In this document: positions 13,201 to 25,200 of the stretch, piece after piece
Layout: the number at the start of each line of letters is the position of its first letter
Numbering within the stretch: position 1 is the first letter of the stretch
Assembly: GCA_942159475.1 (NCBI GenBank)
Contig: OW804102.1
Coordinates: forward strand, 28,960,873 to 29,024,872
From: Sthenelais limicola
Taxonomy: Eukaryota; Annelida; Polychaeta; Phyllodocida; Sigalionidae
Reading direction: 5' to 3'
Length of the DNA stretch: 64,000 bases
Program-made: the position numbers and the translations under genes
Notes under the pieces: model-generated
What the model was told of the DNA's origin: nothing
What the model saw: only the letters and a program-made list of their open reading frames with translations
The model's database searches: none

Positions 13201-16200
13201 ATACATTTACATTACACATGCAAAAATAATATATACTAGTAAAATGCAAAGGAGGGGGAGATTCATTTTGAAGGGTCTCTGCGCTTTTGGTCCCAAGAAT
13301 TTAAAGTTTTTTTCAGGTCCATTTCAGTGATTACGACTTACAGGACTGAATTTATCAATAATGAATAGTCTGTTGCCGTTATATGTTTATTCAAGGATTT
13401 GAAGTGGAATCGGCCAAGAGAAAACGGCCGCCGGTGAGCGATACCAAAGGAAAGGATTTCGGCGCAATATAAATGTGGCCGTATCCAGTCCTGTTGCACA
13501 AACAACCGCACTGCCACACAATCCTCCAAAATTTCAAGAAAATGACTCTTTTAATATTGGTTGGTGTTATATAAATTAGGAGCTGTATAAAATAAGCCAC
13601 ACACAGCAGGGTACGATTGCCTATTAACTGTTATTGTGTTAATGCTAAGCCCAGCTGGCTTGAGTTGTTACGTAACTACATACAGGCGTCGCGTGAAAAC
13701 AACCATGGTGGTTACTGCATTTTTTTTCCCTATTGATCTGTATTGGATCATCTTAAATATTATATCCAACTGCGAACATAGGACGGTAATACAAATAGGA
13801 AATAGAAAATTTCGTTAGATATCCATGTAAAATGGTGTATTTGGGGAGTACATTTGGCAATTTTTCCATTAATCAAAATTATCTTAATTCAGACAATAAT
13901 CTGAGAACTTGCATTCCGGTAATATGGCATGACATGTTGGAGTTGGAATGTTGGAAAGAATTAAAAAATACTGGTTTCAGTGCAAATACTGAATACACGA
14001 TGATGTAGTAGAAATATGGTAAATCATTGACTTACTCATGTATGCGGCACATACACATGCCCATACCGAGGTAGGCCAGCGGGAAAACAATCTCTTCATG
14101 TTCCCTCGTGATGGAGTAAAAGGCGCTATACCCCTCTGTGATATCCTGTACACAAATGGAAATCAACCCAAACTTACTCTATAGGGCAGGGTAAGGTGAA
14201 AATAACAACAAGACTTACTCGTCTATATAGATGGAGATCACAAGTTACAGATTTTCCTTCGTTTAAAAAACGAAATCTCAACAAAAAATAAAAACTATCA
14301 TGTTATGGTCACTATTATGTTAGGGTCCTACCCCATCGACAGGAAGCAAAGACTGTCAGTGAATGGGGAGCACTAGACCTGAGCTAGGGCCCTACAACCA
14401 GCCCTGTCTTGGGGACGAGGGCTAGTCTAATCTTTCGTCAACGTCTTTCAGTTAGAAAGAATTAATTATGTACTTATTATGATGAACACACTTCCTACAA
14501 GATGTCTACGTTATATCTGATATATTTTACAATGAATTAACATTATGGCACCTTAAGGAATGAATGAATGAATGAATGGAATGAACTGTACTTTTTTTTA
14601 TGAACACACTTCCTACAAGATGTCTACGTTATATCTGATATGTTTTACAATGAATTAACATTATGGCACCTTAAGGAATGAATGAATGAATGAATGAATG
14701 AAAAAGAAATTGGTTTTACCGCAGACGTTCCGGTACAGTAGTGAGCATAGCCGAGAGCGTACTTGATGACTGCCACTTGTTCTCCGTGATATTTGAGTTC
14801 CTGGGAGAAATGTTTTAGTGCAGATTATTGTACCATCGGCATCCTAACCGTCAGTCTTTTTCATAAATATATTTATCAAAGGGAGTTAAGTGACAAATAG
14901 CTCCCGTCCAACTGGTTGTGGGAAAGAGTATTTAAGAAATACGATGATGTAAGTCAGGACAAGCACCAAAAAAAGCCACAAAATAAAGTGAATTTTTCTA
15001 TAACTTTATTATAATTAAAACTGATAAAAAATAAACAGATTTCAGAAGTACTGAAGACTTGCATCTTTGAGAGATATTATTTCAAGCTTATCAAGTTATG
15101 GGCACTGACTTATTTCCGAGGTGAAAGAATAAACCCCCCTTGTCCATCCCAATCCCAGTAAACTTACTATTAAAATTTGGTCGTTGAGAGAACCAAGAGC
15201 CTGAGCATAGAAGGTGATCGCATTACGCATCCTTTTCTCCAGTAAAGACTTGGTGCCTTGATCCAGATCACTCCTGGCGGATAGTGCCTGGGGAATTATA
15301 AATAGAAAACATGCTTCAGTCAATCATATAAAGTTGGATGATCATTTGTCAGAGATATATAAAATGTACAATGTTGAAACATCCACATGCACTCCCAGAA
15401 GCCAACTACTTCCCCCCAAAGCTATCATCATTTCATTAAAAATAAATATTTCTGAAACAAGTCATATTGAGGGGGGCGGGGGGTCTAGCTTTTCAATTTT
15501 TTAAAAGAAAAGTTTTACAAACCAATGATATGCTAGGGTGGTAGGACGTTTGTTAGTTTTTGACAATTACTTTCCCATCCCGCGACCACACTACAGAAAA
15601 CAAATATCTTTACCTCTGGACCTTCTGATATGCTAGGAGTACTTTTCCTACTGGCGGTGCGTTTGGATTTTTTATCCTTACTAGTGGCTGCGACATGGGT
15701 TGTCTCTTTAGCCGGCTTCTTTGGCTGCCCAGTGGTACCAGACGCTGGTGTGGGTTTAGGGTCAGCAGGCTTAGCTTTAGGAGCTGCTGCTACCACCGGA
15801 GCAGCAGCAGCCTTGATAAATTTAAACTCAGAAAGAGTAGGAGAATTAAAATCAGCCTTAGTAGATTTGGAAGCAGCAGCAGCCTTGCCGGTCTCAATGG
15901 TTAAAACAGTTTTCGAAGTCTTACCAGACTCCGGTTTGATATTTTGATTCACAATACTAATGGACAGCTTTGGCGTAGGTTTGGCTGGTTGAGCTTTGGT
16001 AGATGGTGGCTGTGAGGACGCTAGTTTGGGAAGTGCAGTGTCAGTGGATCCCGATTTGGCAGACCCATTAGACTTGGCTTTGATCAACCCGGGTGGTTCG
16101 GTGTTGCGGGTGGATGGAGTGAGAGCAGGCACCAGTTCAGGCGGTTCCTTCATGCTATCGAGGCTGGCAATGTTAAATTAAAATTATCTTTACAGTTTGT

Positions 16201-19200
16201 CTGATGGGAATATTTCTAATTATTGCTTGTTCTTGTAACAGCGTTGGCCATGTCAAGGGCGAGAAAGGGAACATTAATGAGTCGGGACGGCCGAAAGGGT
16301 ACTATGTGCCTTAACCCAAACCCTCAAATAATCCAAATCTAAGACAAAGTGAGGTTTATAATACAGCTCAACATAACTGTAATCAACGCAATAACAAATA
16401 CACTCAGCATTTAACATTCTTCTTCAGCCGCATTCAGCAGGACTTACTAAAAGTGTAGAGCTGTGTATTGTACATTTTCTGACGACCGGACCGATATTCT
16501 AGTCTTTTATAATATTAGCGAGCTTATACGCCCTAATTCATTATACCTGTCAATGATAATTCTAATAATAACTTTATTATGTTTATCTTTTGTAGGAGCT
16601 TACTCCATTTTAAGAGATAAGAGTTAATGATAAAAGTAGTATTAATGGAAATTCATGTGAATTTTTCATACAAAGTTATCGTATAAACATGATGTGGCAC
16701 AACTAGACCAAAGTCAAAATCAAACAAAGACAACTTACTTTATCGTCGTTGTAACTTTTGGGGTTGGTTCATCTGAAATATATTTTGGTTGGATTAAGAC
16801 TTTGTTTTTTGAAAGTACGAAATTCCCTTTTCATGTCACCAAATTCAGGGCTTTTCACTGCTTTCAAGGCCCTGCAGAAACCATGAAAATGAAACATTGC
16901 AGGTTGACACTTACTTTAAAAATAAATAAATTCAGATCTTAATTGTTTGCAGCATAAATGTTACTGTATTAGTGTATATAGTTTTAAATTGTTAATCGTG
17001 ACATAGGGTAAACATGTATCAGAGAGGTATATACCAACATTGTAACAGATAAATGCGGATTGGCTACCTTATCCGTCTTACACGTGAGTAAAACAAAACT
17101 AATGCCATGTATCCTTATGTTATGAACACCTATAGAATGATCGTTTCTACAATCATAACAATGATCCGAGTTCTTGTCTAGGAAACAAGTCTATGCCATC
17201 ATAGTATAAGTCAGAGTTACCATGGGAAACTAAATCAGAGTTACCATGGGAAACTAAAAGTATGTTCCGAATCCCTGATGTTTCCCAGATTCATAACAAA
17301 TATAAAGGGTGCCAGGTCTGTAGTGAGTGCTAAGGAAACTAATTTTCCGATTAATTATCCAGGGTATGCCATGTGGCATATTCTCCCAGATTTTCTTTAC
17401 AAATCTGAATTTCACAGAACAAGATTCGGTTGATTTTCTCAATATTTTCAAATTCCCTGATTTTTCCCCGCAGAGAATTTTTTCAGGTTTTCCCTGTCCT
17501 GTGGTAACCATGATATTAACTTATTAGGTATATTTCAAAGTAAACATATTTGGACCATGGTTTAAATGTTCATAAAATTCTCGGAAGAGACTAAATTGTT
17601 ATCCTTTTATTATCCGTCATTGGCTCAGCTTGGCTCAAAATTTATAAATTGATTAAATAATACTCAGAGCCATGGACAGTCAAACACAGAATAGCAGAAA
17701 TAAGGTCATCTTGGGAAACTTTACTTACATATTTATGTGTAATAGAATCCATGATATATGTTTTTGTTATTCATTTGAGGCCTACAATATATTTAAACAC
17801 GGTATAATAACAGGATACTTTGTACAGAATTACGCAGGCCACGCGGAAACTCATATGGATAGATACGTTATAAGCAAACAAAAATGTAACTTTAATCAAG
17901 GATATACTGGAGTAAGTGAAAAACACCGATAAGGGGACTTGGTCTACCTAGTTCAAATAATTTTGTTTTAAATTTATAAAAAAAAAATCTCTTTTTCTTT
18001 GCTATTTTCCAATTTTTTTAGGAGTAAATTATATGTCTGCACTTATTAACTACGATGGATGCATCTGTCGACATCGTCGAGAGGTATAGCTGTTTAAAAA
18101 ATTTAAAAAGAAACTTTCCTCACTCACCGTTTTTTTCAGGCTTTTTTGATTCGTCTGACTTGCCAAGCAAGCCCCAGTCGGCGAGAGCTGTAAAGATATA
18201 CATCCTTTTTGAGCCTTAATTTTGTCTTGACAAGTGTTTGATGCTTATATTAAAGTAAGTTATAGATTACATCAACGTTACACCATCGACAGTAGCACCT
18301 TCAAGTAACACCTGTGACTGCTACCGGATAACTTTCCAAAACAATCGCCTTCCGTGCTGTGTTATTGTATCCATAAGCCGGAGAGCATCCATATAGTGCA
18401 CTCAGAACAAATATTCAACAATCATTTCCAATACCATGGGCCGGCTCCTGGTAATGTCTCACATAGTACACGATCGTTGACACTCACTAAGTATTTTGTT
18501 ATCTTTTTTGCCACATGCGGTCACCCAGTATAGCCTATCTCGTATCCTCACTGGATTTAAGCAATTATGGTGTGATATGATCATATATAGTCCTAATGGC
18601 GGGGATTTAGCCAGAACGTTCAGTGCATGGGATATGTTTCCTATGCTAATGTATGGATAATCCTTTCATTAACACCTATGCTGTGCAGTGTAGCTCTGTG
18701 CCTGTGCCGTGCCTGTGATGGCGAGTGAATGTGTGGATTGAGTTTACTAGTGTGCTGCCACCTAGCGGCGGCGAAATCTGGGAGGGGGACGGCACTGCCC
18801 TTTCTTACAACCAGACGGCGCCAAAACAGTGTCATGGAAGATGTTCCTTCCTGGAGTCCAGGGGTGCGTGGGCACAGATTAATGCACTTCCATGCATCAG
18901 TCCTGTCCCATATACCACGATAATCACTTATTTAATGTAATGTTTAGCTTGATTACTTTAACTTATCGAAAGTGACCCGTAGAGAATCATCGGCCGTCAA
19001 TGACTAAGATGATATTGTTAAATACTCTACATCAGAATGTAAGAAACAAAGGGATTGGAAACCCCCAAATGGCTGGAGAAACCCCCTTTAAATGGCAGCA
19101 GCAATACAAGTTTTTCAATTCAATTCAATAAATGCAGCAGTATGTCAAGAATAAATTGAAAACGGCATTTAGTACATCAGTTGGGTAGAAATGTCTGCCT

Positions 19201-22200
19201 ACGCTTGGGTAAACCAAGCTTGTCTGCCTAGCCCTAGCAGTCTCGCAGGTGTGGCATTTATTAATTGCATGTATATACATACAATTTATTTACAGTGTAC
19301 AAACAGACCAATACACAAGATGTGTAGTTGCCCCTACCCTCGGCCACACCTTAAAAGCTGTGAAGGCTACATGGACCCCCATTAAGGATTAGCGCGTCAG
19401 TCTTAAACAAACAAACAAGACAACATACTACTGCCCAATTGCTATAGTATCTTTCGATACTAGGAGGGTAGCCCAGCTGATTTGCCTAACTGCTATTTTC
19501 TTTTGCTTCTAATTTTTAGTATATAGTTCTTTTTTTGTATTTCTTTTTTTCATTTGATTGCATAGGCAACCATCACTCACTTCCAAACCTGGCCTCCTCC
19601 ACTCTGGGCCACAATCAGCAGGAGGCATTTCACAGTGATGTTACACTTCAGTTACATAACTTATCTGATGATCTCCTCAGATATTTCCTCTCACTGAAAT
19701 CAGTTTACACAGATGTACAGATGACAGTCTACAGATCCAAAGATAAAGATCTTACAGGATGTAGCTTGTCAGATCACACTTGTACGCCTGGCCTAGTAGG
19801 AATGCCTAGTAGCCAACCCCCTGCCTAGTAACTATTCACAAGCTTTCAGGGTTGTTCACTTATCCTCAAGCACCATCCTAGTAGCTACCCCCCTGCCTAG
19901 TACCCAACCCCCTGTCAATCACAGCCAGTCTGTACACCTCCCTCCCTGTCCTCCCTCCTCCCTCCCTGTCACTCACAGCAAACAGGCCAAGCCAATACAC
20001 TCCTCCACTTAACAACACCAGCCAACACAGTCAAAACAGACCCATGTGGCCACTGACAGGCCACCCCTCCAATTTAGACTTAGCCAGGGGTGCGACAGAG
20101 GCTCCTGTATAAGTATACCTTTCCTATAGTGATACTAAAAGGAGGCTGCGCCCATTCAATCGAAATACAACTTAAAACAGAAAAACACAGAGGCTACCCT
20201 CCTAATAATTAGGTGGCAGTGCAATATGCTCATTACTCTCATCTAGACTCTTCAAGGAGATTAAAATAATGTATAGCTCCAAATGAGCGTTACCTGAATT
20301 GCATTAGTTCATAGGGGAAACATAGACAAACCTAGGAATGACCATGCAAAATAAAACCTTACTTTAACATTTGTGTACACCCTGAGAGAATGCCAAACAC
20401 ATACTGCTGGGTTGGATGTCACAACAGGGAAGGCATTTATTTCCAAGTGGTCCCGTTAGGAAACGATCATGGGACATGGGGACTTAAGAAATGGTGAATC
20501 CCCAATCAAGATATTCGGTGGACGCCGGCACTTGTTCCCTACCTTTCCTTGGTGCCATAATTTTAAACCCCCTTTCGAATGATTTTGCAAGCTTTTTGTG
20601 CGTTTTCCTACCCCCTATCTCCTGAAACAGTAGAAATAGCTCTGGACTCCCCAAAATACACCCCCTTTATTATCGCCGGATTTATCAAAATGCACTCATT
20701 TACTTACACTAGTTCTTTTAGAGAAATTCATAATACGAGACAAATTGTCAAAAAGATTCTAGGCGCCTACATATATTTCCATTGCCACAGAGGCAATATA
20801 CAATCCCTTAAGTTAAAAGCGGGGTGTCCGCGGTCAGTAAAATGTCAGTAACTTTGATTTGGTGTTTTTAAGTAATTTTGGATGCGTATCAGTCACAAGG
20901 AGACGAGCAGATTGCTCGATATTCTCTGATGCTCCGAACTGATATTCTTTTTATAATATTTAGTAAACAAGTAACAAATGACTTTCAGTGAGTTTAATGA
21001 CTTTTTAAAGACGAGGTAGACTGGTCTAAGTCTTTGATTATTTTTGTTTACTAATCGATTCTTCTCAGAGCCTGATTGAGGCTCCGGCTGTGCGCTCATA
21101 GAGATAGGCTGAGGGACTTGATACTAGTCTAAAGACGCGCACGAATAATGGTAATGGTGGCTCTCACCTTTGCCTTCAGCTTTGGTTTCCTTGGTCTTGG
21201 TGCTGGGGGCCGTGGCGGGGGTTGCGCCCGGGATTTTACAGGTTGTATGGCCGGCCGTGTGGCCACAGCTACGGCAGCTCGAGCAGGCTCGTGCCTTAGA
21301 TTTGCTGCCTGTGCTGCTCACCCTACTCTGTATCTGGGCAGCAGCCTCTAAGTTCGTCTGTAACGGGGAATATTCATTGCTTTAAAGGTCAAGTTTCAAA
21401 GTTTAGTAACAAGGTTACATTTTATCCTGTAATGTTTCAACATCTGTTCCATTTCTACATCAAATTTACATAAATATCACATTTTAAAACCCAGGGATAG
21501 GTTTTTCGTATTGCAATATTATATTGTATTGCAGTATTGTAATAGTTTACAGCGAAGGGGTAGAGCAAGATTACATAACTCATTATGTACATATGCATTC
21601 TATAAGTTCCAAATCAGTAATAGCAAGATAATGCAAGCGCCACGCACGTCCCAATGCTAACCGAAACCTATCACCCGGCGTTAGGTTCGGACCCTAGGCT
21701 ACCCAACATAGCAGTCTCGGTAGAGGCCATTGGTAGCTATCGGTGAACAAGATAACCCTAGTAAACTGGCCATTTTAGCATTGAAAAACCTTATTTAAGT
21801 ACGAATTCGATACTCAGGAAAATAGAAAACATGTATACGTTTAATATCAAAGCATTATTTGCGGGGTGAATTTTACAGATTTGCCTCGAAGTGGATAGGT
21901 AGTTGAAACGTATCGACGGCCCTTCTTACGTTGTATACACAGCCACAGGATTGGTGTTCATTACCTATGCATAACGTGTCATAGCGACATCTTTAGATGC
22001 GTTTACCGTACGTTAGCGTTGTACTCGATACGTTGCTTGCAAGTTGCATTATCTCGCTATTATATGACTTTACAATTGGTGTTTCAATTCTGATTTTCAT
22101 TTTTAATTTGAGGGACTAGCTATATGAAAATGTCTGTAATGTCAATGGGGGATTTGCATGTCCGCTATCTTGAATCTCGATTCACATGGAATTATGCGAG

Positions 22201-25200
22201 TTGTATGTCAACTTAAAACCTATAGACAACATGTCATTTTCAGCATGGAATATTTGTATCGGTGCTCCAATGTCAATTCCCATGTGTTATACATGTTTCG
22301 AAAAAACAAGCTTTCATCTTTCTAATTAAGATATTTGGTTTTTATAGATCACCGATACAAACTATGATTTTTGCAATTTTCGATATGAATATTGCTAAAT
22401 ATTTTAACCGAGTCCATCCCAGCATGCACTGTAATACACATGCGCAGTGAGACATACAAATCCCCTATTAAAGCTGTACTCTCAGTTAACATCAGTCAAA
22501 AACTCAACATCATCTACTTTTGTTCCATTCTTTTCCAAACCATCTAAACGTCATTTGACCAACATTTTGGAGGATTTTGTTTTCGGAGGGCCCGCCCAAA
22601 CCATTTTATTCAAAGACTTCCATTAGTATCGCTCAATGGCGGCGGTATTTGCTCGGCTTCAACTTCATGTCTAAACATATAACAGCAGCAAAATATTGAT
22701 GAATTCAGTCTTATAAGTTATAACGTATAAATGTGGTAATATTTGCTTTGTCGTGATAGCTGAGCTGAGAATGCAGCTTTAACCTTGTCAATATGGCATA
22801 CCTGGAACTCAACAGCTTGCTGCTTGAGCTGTTCACTTTTGGGGTTGAAGCGTTGGCCCTCCATGTTGGCCTGCCAGGCATCGATGTACAAGCCCATGTA
22901 GAAGAGACCGTTAGCGTAACGTCTCCAGCCCTACAAGTATAACAAGTTGTGCATTATGTAGTTTTGTTTCAACTCAATTAAATACATTTTTTAAAAAATA
23001 TCCGGTATAACAATCTCAATCACATACACGTTTAAAAAAAATGTATTTATTTGTACTTGACAAGAGTGATACGCCTGTTTTGTATGATATGCCTGTTTTG
23101 TATTAATTGTTCTGTCAGAACCCTTCTGTTTCTGTACGTTGTTTTTATTTGCTTGCTTCTTCCACCTTTTTCTTAATGTTTTTTTGCTGATATTAGCTAT
23201 TATTGTTAACAATATTTTGTATATCAACTGACCGAATACCTCATTTTCTTATTAACGATTACTATATCTTGATGTACAGCTACAACTGAGAACAGTGTGT
23301 ATTACATAATGTTTGGCTGGAATAAAATATTGAAATACAATACAAAAAATGAGGCACACATCTGATATAGATAATATCAGGACTCCTCCAGCATGCTCCT
23401 ATCCTGGACGTTCCAGGGTAGGGACATAGGGACACAAGAAGAGACTGGCAGTACCTTTTCCCACCTAGGGTTGATGCGGATGCACCTAAGTCCATCGCTA
23501 GCGGCCGGTCTCCTCTGGTCGGCCTCAAAGTGAGCTTGTGATCTATTGCTGAACAGCTTGTAGCTATACGCTCTGAAACACATTATTTTTAAAAAACTAT
23601 TATTTAATGCTCATCAAGATAAGAAACATTAGGGAGGTTCTGCAAGCAAACCGATTTCAATCACGTAACCGTATCCGTATCTTCTTGGGTGAGTTACATT
23701 GCATTTTTATGTACACACAATTAATTGTGAGATGAAACATTTTGCTTCATGTTACAATACGTTTTTCCCATCATGCTTTGCTGAACCTCTTTCTTCCTTT
23801 TAACGTGCGTTTGTATATCAGAGAAACGGATACGTTTAGCTTTATGTATAGGTTAGACTTGCTGAACCTCACTAATACTAATGTACTTATATTAAGATAA
23901 CAAATTAAAGGCATATAAACGGACAGCATTACAAGCATATTTGTATGCGAGTATCAGTCTTCTAAATTTCAATTTTGTAGTAATGGATGTTACAACTAAT
24001 CTTACAATTCTACAAAATTTGTCGAAAAATCCGTAGTAAATTACCGTAGCAATTGAAGTTTTGTTCGACATGAATCTAACCTACAGGTTTTTCCGTATAA
24101 TTTGAGTTAACAGCAGCAGTCTTATGAGATATTAGGATTAATTAATATAATCGTAACACACCCTAAATATGGTAGGGAGGTGTGGGGGTGTACACCAAAA
24201 GGATCGAAGGAAAGGAACACCTTGTTTCTAATCCGACCGAAAATGTCATGCTTTGCTTGTTCCATTGGAAACTGGACCAAGAACATCGGCCCTATTACAG
24301 TAGCAACCCCCTTTCTGCGCACTGACACGAAAACACACGAGAAATGGCGAGAACTTACTGTTTGTTGAGGGCCTTTGTGTAAGACTTCACGGCATCCAGG
24401 TACTTGGCTTCGGAAAAATGCTGGTTTCCGGTTTCCCTCAAAGCCTGAACGTCCTGCAATGTGCAACAGTTTTAAAAAATATAACTTCCTTCCCATTTAT
24501 TGTGTACATGGCAACTGCATCATAGTTCCAGGGAGATGTGCATAGATCTACTCTCGTCTCTTTAGAAACAAATTATTTTTTCCTGAGACAATGGAGTTTG
24601 CCGTTTCTGCATACAAATTACGCCGAGTCGGAGTGCCCCTCTTACCAATCCGGGAGAAAATCAACTTAATTTTGTTCTTATTAACTCCCTTGACATTATT
24701 TTCTATGAAAATTACAAGTATTGCTATTAGCGATCAATGCTGGTTAAAATCCTTTTATGGTGTGAAACGTGACGATAATGGCCATATTCCTTATACATCA
24801 ACACTTCCGATACTTAATTGGTGCTAATGATCTACGACTAGTTGAGATATATACTCACCAATGGCAAATGCCATTGAACGAATATTATAAAGAATACCTT
24901 TTCGCACTGGAAACACCATACATTTTGCTGAAATGCTCCAGAACTTGTACTGGCACTATACTGGTATTAGTCTCATATTTAAGATATAAAGACAATCCAA
25001 AATGTGGCTCCCTGTTGAGTCATAATAGCCAGTGGTCATTCTATATACTGTAAACGTATTTATTTTCGCGCAGATGAATTTTCGCGCACTAAGTACTTTG
25101 ACAACTTTTCGCGGGGATTTAAATTCGCGCAGCAAGGAAGTCTCACACATTGTTTATGCAATAATTATTCCTTTCGCGCAGGATTTATTTCCACGCACAA

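Noticed and set aside
14481..14701. CRISPR-like repeat
   Set aside because: Only two long units with a tetranucleotide run; a simple tandem duplication in an intron of an animal gene.
15630..15947. 105-codon plus-strand frame
   Set aside because: It is the antisense of the low-complexity exon 11 of the TTC3-like gene; repeated Ala/Leu codons are a by-product.
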